A DNA stretch of 8,682 bases from Candidatus Solincola jinzensis (lineage in GTDB: Bacteria > Actinomycetota > Geothermincolia > Geothermincolales > RBG-13-55-18): contig JACVJG010000088.1 of assembly GCA_015711875.1 (NCBI GenBank), forward strand, positions 1 to 8,682, given 5' to 3'. Below the pieces are notes generated by a model. That model worked only from the letters and a program-made list of their open reading frames with translations. It was not told the origin of the DNA and did no database searches. The position numbers and the translations under genes were made by a program. Positions 1 to 5,084 of this stretch are shown piece by piece; the stretch's first letter is position 1; every line of letters starts with the position of its first letter.

Positions 1-759
1 GGGATCGCCGGCTTCATTGACTACGAGCGGGGAGTAGTGACGGAAGCGCCCAACCACCCCTTAAAAGACGCCCACGTCAGGGATATCCTGGAGGCGGAAA
101 CCGGGCTGGCGGTGTTCGTCGACAACGACGCTAACGTAGCTGCCCTCGCGGAAGCGCGCATGGGCGCCGGCAGGGGATCACGTTACCTGGTACATCTCAC
201 TCTGGGAACGGGCATCGGCGGCGGGATCATAATCGATGGCCTAATCTATCGCGGCGCGCTGGGAGCGGCCGCGGAACTCGGCCACATGATCGTGCTCGAA
301 GACGGTCCGGAATGCAACTGTGGCGCCAAAGGATGCCTGGAAGCCCTCTCCAGCGGGGTGGCCATATACCGGCGCGTGGAGGAGGCGGCGGCGGCCGGCC
401 GTGCCTCGCCGGCGGTTGAGGAGTTCCTCGCAGATCCCATGGCCTTCAGCGCCGAGGCCTTGGGTAGACATGCGGACGCGGGAGACGCCCTCGCCAGGGA
501 GATCTTCTCAAGCGCGGGACATCACCTGGGCACGGGAATAGCCTCCCTGGTGAACATCTTTAACCCCGACGCCATCACCTTGAGCGGCGGGTTGCTGGGT
601 TGCTTCCATCATATGGAGGAGCCCATGCTCAACGCCTTTCGGGGCAGCGCCATTGCCATAAGCCGCGAGCACGTGCGCATCATGCGCAGCACCCTGGGAG
701 ACGATGGCGGCACTCTCGGCGCCGCCCTACTGGCCCGGCAAGGCATCAACCAGGCTTGA
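1..759 (+). CDS. ROK-family sugar kinase, 5'-truncated by window edge
   Basis: The frame is open from base 1, so the gene starts upstream of the window; the GTG at 37 is internal. The visible part is 252 residues, against a usual ROK length of about 300-320. The N-terminal ATP-loop (DxGGT) and first sugar-binding residues are therefore missing. Visible motifs, numbered from base 1, are VDNDANVAALAE at about 40-51, with the NDAN aspartate as the expected catalytic base; the glycine-rich segment GTGIGGG at about 69-75; and the ROK zinc site, His in ELGH (about 95) plus the cysteines of CNCGAKGC (about 105, 107, 112). The C-terminal LSGGL segment is the second phosphate-binding region. ROK kinases phosphorylate hexoses such as glucose, N-acetylglucosamine or N-acetylmannosamine in the cytosol. 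The intact zinc and catalytic motifs favour a sugar kinase over a ROK repressor, but the N-terminus that would settle this is out of view. Glucokinase is the likeliest activity; the substrate cannot be fixed from this part. Confidence 0.93.
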   Translation, partial: GIAGFIDYERGVVTEAPNHPLKDAHVRDILEAETGLAVFVDNDANVAALAEARMGAGRGSRYLVHLTLGTGIGGGIIIDGLIYRGALGAAAELGHMIVLEDGPECNCGAKGCLEALSSGVAIYRRVEEAAAAGRASPAVEEFLADPMAFSAEALGRHADAGDALAREIFSSAGHHLGTGIASLVNIFNPDAITLSGGLLGCFHHMEEPMLNAFRGSAIAISREHVRIMRSTLGDDGGTLGAALLARQGINQA

Positions 760-1229
760 CCCCTTCTGGCCTGATTCATGAAGCGTTGTATCCATCTTGC
801 CGACGCGTCGATCTGGGAAAAAACGATGCCAGGTTATGCGCCCTCCCTTCCGGCAGTGGCTTTTGCGTCCGGCTGCATGACCATCCGCTGGCCTGCGAGC
901 GGCTTGTGATCTAACCTTGCGTCCTTCCTTACGGCGTCGTTTTCCCGCCTGTGGGATTGGGCCGCGACGTCGCGCGGGAACATGTCCGACGTGCTGACGG
1001 CTTTTCCGCCCGCGCGCTTCGATCAAAACGCCTAGCGGCACGACGCCCTGTTTCCGAGATCATCAAAGCCAGCCACAGGGATTATTTGCTTTCCACGGAT
1101 AGATCTGCCCAAAGCACGCCTCATGCCACAGTCCCGCGCGCCCCTAAGGCGATGGCTCCGGCAAATAGGCGGACGGGTATAAAGGCGCCGGGGGCGCGCT
1201 TCCCACTCCCGATGTGTTTTTCCGGGCCA
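760..1229. other. Gene-free stretch between convergent genes
   Basis: No convincing gene lies in these 470 bases. The open frames here read as arginine- and proline-rich low-complexity protein on both strands, as expected from non-coding GC-rich DNA. There is no ribosome binding site in front of any usable start. A perfect 12-bp palindrome CGCGACGTCGCG sits at 963-974 and a small hairpin at 1185-1197. No tRNA or recognised RNA was seen. Confidence 0.6.
1181..1197 (-). terminator. Weak candidate terminator for the permease operon
   Basis: Read on the minus strand, GCGCC-CCC-GGCGC forms a perfect 5-bp GC stem with a 3-base loop, about 33 bases after the stop of the second permease gene, followed by CTTTATA. 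The T tract is only three long, so termination would be weak. It is the only hairpin plus T arrangement seen downstream of that operon. Confidence 0.3.
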
Positions 1230-1823
1230 TCAGCTTGCGCTATGATCGCCCTCCGCAGGACCACGGCCGTAAAGCTTTTCCGCCAGTAACCCCATGGGGA
1301 TGATCAACGCCACCGTCAGCCCCAGCCTCAGTACCGTGAACTCCCATCCTAAAAAGCGCAGTTCCATGAGCTCCAGGGGCAGCTTGATGCAGGCCCAGGC
1401 GGAGAGAAAGATCATGACGTTGGCCACCCTGGCGCCCTTCTTCAGCAGCATCCCGGCAAGAGGGAAGGCTATGTAAAGCGGCCCGGTTGGAAGGGTGCCG
1501 AGCAGTATGGAGAGAAGCAGTCCTCCCATACCGGAGCCCTCGCCCAGATACTTGACCACCAAGCGCCTATCGACCCATACGCCGAAAAGCCCCATGAGCA
1601 CCAGTACCGCCGGCAACATGAAGGCCATCTCCTTGAAAAACTCCCAGGAGATGTTCATGGCCTTCTCTCCCTTTTCCTGGAAGATGATGGAGAGGGCGAA
1701 AAGGGCGGCCGCGGAGGAGGCCATGATGGCCAGATCCCATCTTATCCGCTTGCGCAGAGGCAGACCTGGAGCCATGGCGGTCGCATGCCCCTTTGCCACT
1801 CTTTGTCGTTTATTGCCACTCAT
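1230..1823 (-). CDS. Half-size permease, COG0701/ArsP-like, second half (B)
   Basis: A 197-residue integral membrane protein with about five hydrophobic helices (roughly residues 30-49, 67-85, 99-117, 133-150, 164-181) and a basic N-terminal tail. The segment TGPLYIAFPLAGMLLKKGA (about 113-131) is what I associate with COG0701/DUF318 permeases, the group containing the organoarsenical exporter ArsP. Those are usually about 300 residues, so this is half size. It starts 6 bases after the stop of the other half-permease; GGGGTGA overlapping that stop can serve as its ribosome binding site, so the two are probably translationally coupled. From F63 to R166 it aligns to the upstream protein at a constant 25-residue offset, sharing FK, SGM, AFPLA, LGA/KGA, P-x-E and LR-x-GL. 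The cysteine-rich CSC motif I associate with full-length members is absent; C145 is the only cysteine. Role: probably one subunit of a two-part exporter; substrate unknown. Confidence 0.82.
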   Translation of the reverse strand: MSGNKRQRVAKGHATAMAPGLPLRKRIRWDLAIMASSAAALFALSIIFQEKGEKAMNISWEFFKEMAFMLPAVLVLMGLFGVWVDRRLVVKYLGEGSGMGGLLLSILLGTLPTGPLYIAFPLAGMLLKKGARVANVMIFLSAWACIKLPLELMELRFLGWEFTVLRLGLTVALIIPMGLLAEKLYGRGPAEGDHSAS

Positions 1824-1829
1824 TACCAG

Positions 1830-2315
1830 TCACCCCAGTATTATGCCCATGACCACGGCTATGATGATTGCTACCGCGAAGCTCAGGCCGTTGCGCAGGA
1901 GCGCGAAGCGCTTGCCCATCTCCTTGATCTCCACGGGCAGGAACACGAACCCGATCATGGTCAGGGTGGTGATGAAAGCGGCCATGGCCATCACACCGGC
2001 GCCCAGATCAAGCAGCGACCTGGCGAGGGGGAAGGCGATAATGGCGGGGATGAAGAGCACCGATCCCAGCAGGGCGGCTACCACAACGCCCACCATCCCG
2101 CTATCGCTCCCGATACTCGACGCGATCCATTTCGGGGGTATGAACCCCACGATAAGTCCGATAACCGCTATCACCGCCAGGACGCTGGGGACAAGCCTTT
2201 TGAAGGCGTTCCAGGCGATGAAAAGTGCGGCTTTCGTCTTCTCCCTGTTCTTGAGGAGAGACAGGGCCAAACATATGCACACGAAGGTATTTATGCCTAT
2301 AGCGGTTGGCGACAT
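1830..2315 (-). CDS. Half-size permease, COG0701/ArsP-like, first half (A)
   Basis: A 161-residue membrane protein with about five helices (residues 5-21, 43-60, 74-92, 108-127, 141-160) and almost no soluble part. It shares SGM (72-74), IAFPLA (93-98), a P-x-E turn (127-129) and an LR-x-GL helix (140-144) with the downstream gene, so the two are homologous halves. An odd helix number per half would put them in opposite membrane orientations, as in many transporters built from a duplicated unit; this is inference. The start at 2315 has AGGGA about 8 bases upstream. It lies 30 bases after the padR stop, which points to one transcript with PadR first. Cysteines occur only in the first helix (C13, C15). 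Family: unfused half of a COG0701/DUF318-type permease; an organoarsenical or other toxic-compound efflux role is possible but not shown. Confidence 0.8.
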   Translation of the reverse strand: MSPTAIGINTFVCICLALSLLKNREKTKAALFIAWNAFKRLVPSVLAVIAVIGLIVGFIPPKWIASSIGSDSGMVGVVVAALLGSVLFIPAIIAFPLARSLLDLGAGVMAMAAFITTLTMIGFVFLPVEIKEMGKRFALLRNGLSFAVAIIIAVVMGIILG

Positions 2316-2345
2316 CTCCAGTCCCTGCCTTTCTTTCCCGCTCCC

Positions 2346-2807
2346 TCACGCGCCCTCTACCGTACTCGGTGATTCGTGAGCGGTTTCCCCATCGACCTTC
2401 ATCTCCGCTTCCTCACACAGGGCGATGAAGCCCTCGAGTAACCTTACCCTCTCCCGGAACGCGGCGATCCATGCCCTCAGCCTTTTTTCGCCCTGGGGGG
2501 TTATGTGGTAGAGGCGCTTCGAAGGCCCCGTATCCCCATGCTCCCAGCGCGAGGCTACCAGGCCATGCTTCTCCATCTCCCTGAGCATGCGGTAGACGGC
2601 TGCGGAATCAGGCGTTGGGCCCGGGAACGGGAGGTTGCTCATCTTCTCGATGAGTTGGTAGCCGTAGCTGGGGCCGCGCTTTATAAGGTATAGCAGGCGG
2701 GGCTCGATGAACCTTTTCTGCGGCCCCTCGCGCACGAACCTCTCGTGTTCGATGAGGTCGAAAGCGAATTCCTCGTCCTTTTCCGCCTTCCGCGTTTTCT
2801 GTGACAT
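2346..2807 (-). CDS. PadR-family transcriptional regulator
   Basis: 153 residues. The PadR winged-helix domain spans about 35-116: the first helix reads FIEPRLLYLIKRGPSYGYQL, followed by the usual proline-rich turn, the recognition-helix region AAVYRMLREMEKHGLV, and the wing SRWEHGDTGPSKRLYHITPQG. The short C-terminal helix (about 112-140) would dimerise, as in the small PadR-s1 subgroup. About 30 charged residues precede the domain, a longer N-terminus than usual. The next in-frame ATG is internal to the domain, so the start at 2807 is kept; GAAAGCAGG just upstream is a moderate ribosome binding site. PadR proteins are mostly repressors released by small toxic ligands. As first gene of an operon with two permease halves, its likely job is to control their expression and its own; a promoter-overlapping palindrome upstream supports this. 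The ligand is unknown. Confidence 0.92.
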   Translation of the reverse strand: MSQKTRKAEKDEEFAFDLIEHERFVREGPQKRFIEPRLLYLIKRGPSYGYQLIEKMSNLPFPGPTPDSAAVYRMLREMEKHGLVASRWEHGDTGPSKRLYHITPQGEKRLRAWIAAFRERVRLLEGFIALCEEAEMKVDGETAHESPSTVEGA

Positions 2808-2826
2808 TATACCTGCTTTCTACATC

Positions 2827-2846
2827 TATATGTCTATCAACATATA
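2827..2846. promoter_or_regulatory. Palindromic operator, probably for PadR
   Basis: TATATGT-N6-ACATATA is a perfect 7+7 bp inverted repeat. It starts immediately after the -10 box and covers the expected transcription start, where a bound repressor would block initiation. Described PadR-family operators often carry ATGT and ACAT half-sites; here the spacing between them is 6 rather than the reported 8. Its position upstream of padR itself makes autorepression the simplest reading. Confidence 0.62.
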
Positions 2847-2875
2847 AATATATTGTACACATTATATTCCGTCAA
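2847..2875 (-). promoter_or_regulatory. Sigma70-type promoter of the padR-permease operon
   Basis: On the minus strand, TTGACG (2875-2870) and TATATT (2852-2847) are separated by exactly 17 bases. Each box matches the consensus at five of six positions. The spacer and downstream DNA are strikingly AT-rich for this genome. The expected transcription start is near 2840, leaving a leader of about 30 bases before the padR ATG at 2807. Confidence 0.7.
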
Positions 2876-2894
2876 TACCCCTGGTATAGGGATG

Positions 2895-2936
2895 AGGCCT
2901 CGACTGGAGCCTGAGACATGGAGCGCTGGGCGACCA
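2895..2936 (-). repeat. Diverged inverted copy of the 45-bp palindromic repeat
   Basis: Bases 2895-2924 match the reverse complement of 4978-5007 (and of 5023-5052) at 27 of 30 positions. The mismatches lie in the CCTCGMCTGGWGCCTGAGRCATGG stretch at its three ambiguous positions. Weaker similarity continues on both sides. It lies in the spacer between the divergent padR and SHOCT genes. This shows the repeat is dispersed and not only a local tandem duplication. Confidence 0.7.
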
Positions 2937-3108
2937 CCGTGCCTGGAGCCAGAGGCCGGGATGCGAGAAAAGGGCGGTTTGCCGGTTGACACATCTCATG
3001 AACACACAGGAGAAAAAGGTTCATCATCAAGGTGATAGCTTTTCATATGACGGCTAGTGACGTGTCCGTGTCGGCATATTAACCGAAGCCGGAAAGGGGT
3101 GATGGAAG

Positions 3109-3390
3109 ATGAACGCTTTGATAGGTTTGCTGGCGGATTGCGCCGGCGGCATTTCCCGCTGGGGAACGGGGGGATGGATCTGGATGGGATTGATGATGTT
3201 GGCGGGCGTTGTGCTCGTGGTCGCCCTGGTCTATCTGCTGATCAAAGGCCCACAATCTTCCGGAACGGCAACCACATATGCGCCCCAGTGGCACCGTGAG
3301 ACGCCGCTGGAGATCGCCCAGCGCAGGTACGCAGCGGGCGAGATCACCGCGGACGAGTTCGAAAGGATCAAGAAGGACCTGGGCGTTTGA
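3109..3390 (+). CDS. Small SHOCT-domain membrane protein
   Basis: 93 residues: a short glycine-rich N-terminus, one transmembrane helix at about 23-46, a linker with GPQSSGTATT, and a C-terminal SHOCT motif at about 66-93 (PLEIAQRRYAAGEITADEF then ERIKKDLGV). SHOCT is a short two-helix oligomerisation module found at protein ends in many bacterial membrane proteins; small TM-SHOCT proteins are common and their function is mostly unknown. The ribosome binding site GGAAAGGGGTGAT at 3091-3103 supports the ATG at 3109; the ATG at 3102 is in another frame. The gene is divergent from padR. A strong hairpin with a T run follows about 65 bases after its stop, so it is probably transcribed alone. Topology is probably N-out/C-in with SHOCT in the cytosol, which is inference. 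Confidence 0.85.
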   Translation: MNALIGLLADCAGGISRWGTGGWIWMGLMMLAGVVLVVALVYLLIKGPQSSGTATTYAPQWHRETPLEIAQRRYAAGEITADEFERIKKDLGV

Positions 3391-3421
3391 GCTCACCTGC
3401 TGTACGGATAGACATGTGCCC

Positions 3422-3500
3422 GCGGCGCCGGGCTCTTTACGGCGACACTGCTTCTGCGAAGAGCCGAGGTGGGAAGTCGGAAGGGCTCGCCGCTTTTTTT
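3422..3500 (+). terminator. Branched hairpin with T7 run: terminator, possibly attenuator-like
   Basis: Seven Ts (3494-3500) follow a set of GC-rich complementary segments. GAGCC (3461-3465) pairs with GGCTC (3484-3488), and the stem continues, after a 2x2 internal loop, with GCG (3456-3458) to CGC (3491-3493), giving a classical Rho-independent terminator. The same segment, as AAGAGCC (3459-3465), also pairs perfectly with GGCTCTT (3431-3437), and GCGGCG (3422-3427) can pair with CGCCGC (3488-3493). The folds are mutually exclusive, as in attenuators. The simplest role is termination of the SHOCT gene. Inside it, GACACTGC and GGTGGGAAGTC occur in the same order as in cobalamin riboswitches (compared from memory), but no B12 box follows. 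Confidence 0.55.
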
Positions 3501-3507
3501 CGAGGTG

Positions 3508-3762
3508 GTGAGCATCCTGAAATCACTCCTCGATTTTGGCCGACAGTGCTTCGGGCGACCTCAAGCGGTGTACGAGTCTATGACGTCGCGCGGTTACGAC
3601 AAGCTGGCGATCAAACAGCCCTTGTACCTGCAAGACAGTATTCCTGCAGGGGCATATAGACTTTCAGAGCGGTTCTGGGTTCTCGCAATCGATAGCGGGC
3701 TTGAGACATCGGGCTGGCCTTCGTCCCCACATTACGCTCACCTGCGGCGGCCTTATGCCTGA
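3508..3762 (+). pseudogene. Possible remnant of a CbiQ-type ECF transporter T subunit (C-terminal part)
   Basis: The open frame here contains FGRPQAVYESMTSRGYDKL, which resembles the most conserved stretch of CbiQ/EcfT transmembrane subunits (typically VYxAMxxRGYDG), followed by a segment ending LSERFWVLAI where CbiQ has its last helix. CbiQ is about 230-260 residues; only some 80 could be present here, with no hydrophobic N-terminal helices, so nothing functional is expected. Codon third positions are less GC-rich than in neighbouring genes, consistent with decay. The frame closes at the TGA at 3760-3762. The match rests on about a dozen residues recalled from the family and may be chance; alternatively this is simply non-coding. 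Confidence 0.3.
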
Positions 3763-3973
3763 ACGGCCAAGCGGGATAAGCGACAAGTTAAGGCGCGACC
3801 GCTTGCATAAGCGCCGACCTCATCAATGCCATCGTTTCCCGCCTGCAACCGCCAAACAGGCAGTGAGGTATGTATGATGTCCTGAGTCCGGGCCTGACCC
3901 CTCGGACATGTAGTAGAATCGGGCTGACGGCTGCGGATGGCGAAAAAAATGGGATTGTAGGTGGGGTGTAACG
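3763..3973. other. Spacer upstream of the kinase-like gene
   Basis: No gene is visible. It holds one copy of the GGCCTGACCCC dispersed repeat (3879-3901) and a TAGAAT box at 3914-3919 that could be a -10 element, but no matching -35 box stands 16-18 bases upstream. AGGTGGGGTG, ending a few bases before the ATG at 3974, is the ribosome binding site of the next gene. Confidence 0.5.
3879..3901 (+). repeat. Dispersed repeat, GGCCTGACCCC class, copy 1
   Basis: These 23 bases match 6734-6756 at 22 positions in the same orientation; 17 consecutive bases (AGTCCGGGCCTGACCCC, 3885-3901) are identical. The core GGCCTGACCCC also occurs, on the opposite strand, in each unit of the tandem repeat at 4962-5054. 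Both copies are intergenic. Confidence 0.72.
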
Positions 3974-4951
3974 ATGAAGGAGTTGCGGGTCGACGTAGAG
4001 CTGCTGGAGGAGTTCGAGCGGGGGCTTGATCCGAGGTACCCGGAGCGCAGCCGCATTCCCGCCCGGGTGCTGGGCTACGGCGAGATCAGCACCGTCTTCG
4101 AGATCCGGGCGGAGGGCATGGAGGGGTACGCCTTCAAGCGGCTGCCCATCTTCAAGGACAGTTCGGAGATCGAGCCCTACCTGGCAAGCTACCTCCAGTA
4201 CAACCGCGTCCTAGCCGAGGAGGTGGGGCTGTCCCTGCCGGCCTACGGACACGCGGAGTTCGTCTCTGACAGCGGACGCCCCGTCTTCTATATCATCCAG
4301 GAGCAGCTCCCCGCCCACTCCATCGGGAACGCGGCCATCCACTACCTGCCCGATTCCGAGGTGCCCGCCCTGGTGAGGATGATCCTGCGCGAGGCAAAGA
4401 AGGTGTGGGACTTCAACCGTGGGCGGGATGACCTGGAAGTGGCCATCGACGGCCAGATATCCAACTGGTCCATCGTCGGCTTCGAGCCGGAGGCCGGGCG
4501 CGTGGACGAGGGCGCGCGCTTCCTGTACATGGACACCAGCACACCCCTCTTCCGCGTGAACGGGATCGAGCAGCTCGACCCGGAGCTGTTCCTGCGCAGC
4601 GCCCCGTCCTTCCTGGTGTGGATGATCCGCCTCCTCTTCCTCGAGAACGTGATGACGCGCTACTATGATTTCCGCCTGGTGACCATCGACCTCATCGCCA
4701 ACTTCTACAAGGAGCAGCGGTCGGAGCTCATCCCCGCTCTGGTGGAGACCGCCAACTCCTTTTTCGAGGAGGAGGCGGCCCACCTGGGCATCAAGCCCAT
4801 CAGCGAGAAGGACGTGGCCTCGTACTACCGCGAGGACAGGATCATCTGGTCGCTTTATCTCGCCTTGCGCAAACTCGACCGTTTTCTGCGCACCCGCCTG
4901 CTGCGGCGGGAATATCCCTATATCCTTCCGGGCAGGATCAAGAGAAAGTAG
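3974..4951 (+). CDS. Protein-kinase-like-fold protein of unknown function
   Basis: 325 residues, cytosolic, no signal peptide. Spaced motifs suggest a protein-kinase-like (PKL) phosphotransferase fold: a glycine loop GYGEISTVF (34-42); YAFKRLP with K55 as the ATP-lysine candidate; acidic helix residues at E65/E67; a hinge-like YIIQEQLP (106-113); D159 and N164 in IDGQISNW, with the aspartate-to-asparagine distance of five seen in HRDxxxxN catalytic loops; and D187 in LYMDTSTP as the metal-binding DFG-like aspartate. The HRD histidine and the DFG phenylalanine/glycine are absent, so this is a distant member. The helical C-terminal half (about 205-325) ends in a strongly basic tail. I associate this type loosely with an uncharacterised DUF family (DUF6206 comes to mind, unverified). 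AGGTGGGGTG precedes the ATG. A class III PLP enzyme follows on the same strand 133 bases later, so the two probably share a pathway. A small-molecule kinase is more likely than a protein kinase; a pseudokinase is possible. Confidence 0.6.
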   Translation: MKELRVDVELLEEFERGLDPRYPERSRIPARVLGYGEISTVFEIRAEGMEGYAFKRLPIFKDSSEIEPYLASYLQYNRVLAEEVGLSLPAYGHAEFVSDSGRPVFYIIQEQLPAHSIGNAAIHYLPDSEVPALVRMILREAKKVWDFNRGRDDLEVAIDGQISNWSIVGFEPEAGRVDEGARFLYMDTSTPLFRVNGIEQLDPELFLRSAPSFLVWMIRLLFLENVMTRYYDFRLVTIDLIANFYKEQRSELIPALVETANSFFEEEAAHLGIKPISEKDVASYYREDRIIWSLYLALRKLDRFLRTRLLRREYPYILPGRIKRK

Positions 4952-4961
4952 GTATCAGGCA

Positions 4962-5054
4962 TGGGGGGTCAGGCCGTGCTCCATGCCTCAGGCACCAGGC
5001 GAGGCCTGGGGGGTCAGGCCGTGCTCCATGCCTCAGGCACCAGGCGAGGCCTGG
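4962..5054 (+). repeat. 45-bp perfect tandem repeat rich in hairpins
   Basis: Two identical 45-bp units (4962-5006 and 5007-5051), with identity continuing 3 bases into a third. Each unit carries GGGGTCAGGCC and a perfect hairpin CCAGGC-GAG-GCCTGG (4995-5009; 5040-5054). Further pairings are AGGCATGG/CCATGCCT (4957-4964 with 4981-4988) and GGCCTG/CAGGCC (5003-5008 with 5015-5020), so the transcript would be highly structured. It lies between two genes that seem to be co-transcribed. Being a multiple of three, it leaves an open frame joined to the downstream gene, but this should not be read as coding. A diverged inverted copy is at 2895-2936. Confidence 0.92.
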
Positions 5055-5070
5055 CCCCTGTGCCTTGAGA

Positions 5071-5078
5071 GGGAGGTG
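5071..5078 (+). promoter_or_regulatory. Ribosome binding site fixing the PLP-enzyme start
   Basis: GGGAGGTG ends 6 bases before the ATG at 5085. The upstream in-frame ATGs at 4983 and 5028 lie inside the tandem repeat, have no such site, and would add the repeated peptide MPQAPGEAW. Confidence 0.8.
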
Positions 5079-5084
5079 TCGCGG

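Noticed and set aside
37..759. GTG at 37 as start of the ROK gene
   Set aside because: The frame is open to base 1 and the residues before it (GIAGFIDYERGVV) are the expected ROK segment, so the gene continues upstream.
753..763. GGCTTGACCCC at the ROK stop codon as another copy of the dispersed repeat
   Set aside because: One mismatch over only 11 bases, with no flanking similarity that I could align; likely chance.
963..974. 12-bp palindrome CGCGACGTCGCG as an operator
   Set aside because: Perfect GC palindromes of this size occur by chance in such DNA, and no promoter or gene start is near.
951..1289. 112-residue plus-strand frame in the convergent spacer
   Set aside because: Arginine/alanine-rich, no ribosome binding site, and runs into the 3' end of the opposite-strand permease.
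1495..2379. 294-residue open frame on the plus strand
   Set aside because: It is antisense to the two permeases; its abundance of M, S, T, P and R is the typical shadow of membrane-protein codons.
2986..2991. TTGACA as -35 box of a SHOCT-gene promoter
   Set aside because: No acceptable -10 box lies 15-19 bases downstream.
4962..5054. CRISPR array
   Set aside because: Two directly abutting identical units without spacers, internally palindromic, and no cas genes: a tandem repeat, not a CRISPR.
4983..5084. N-terminal extension of the PLP enzyme (MPQAPGEAW repeated)
   Set aside because: It is the translated tandem repeat. The ribosome binding site and the start of family homology both point to the ATG at 5085.
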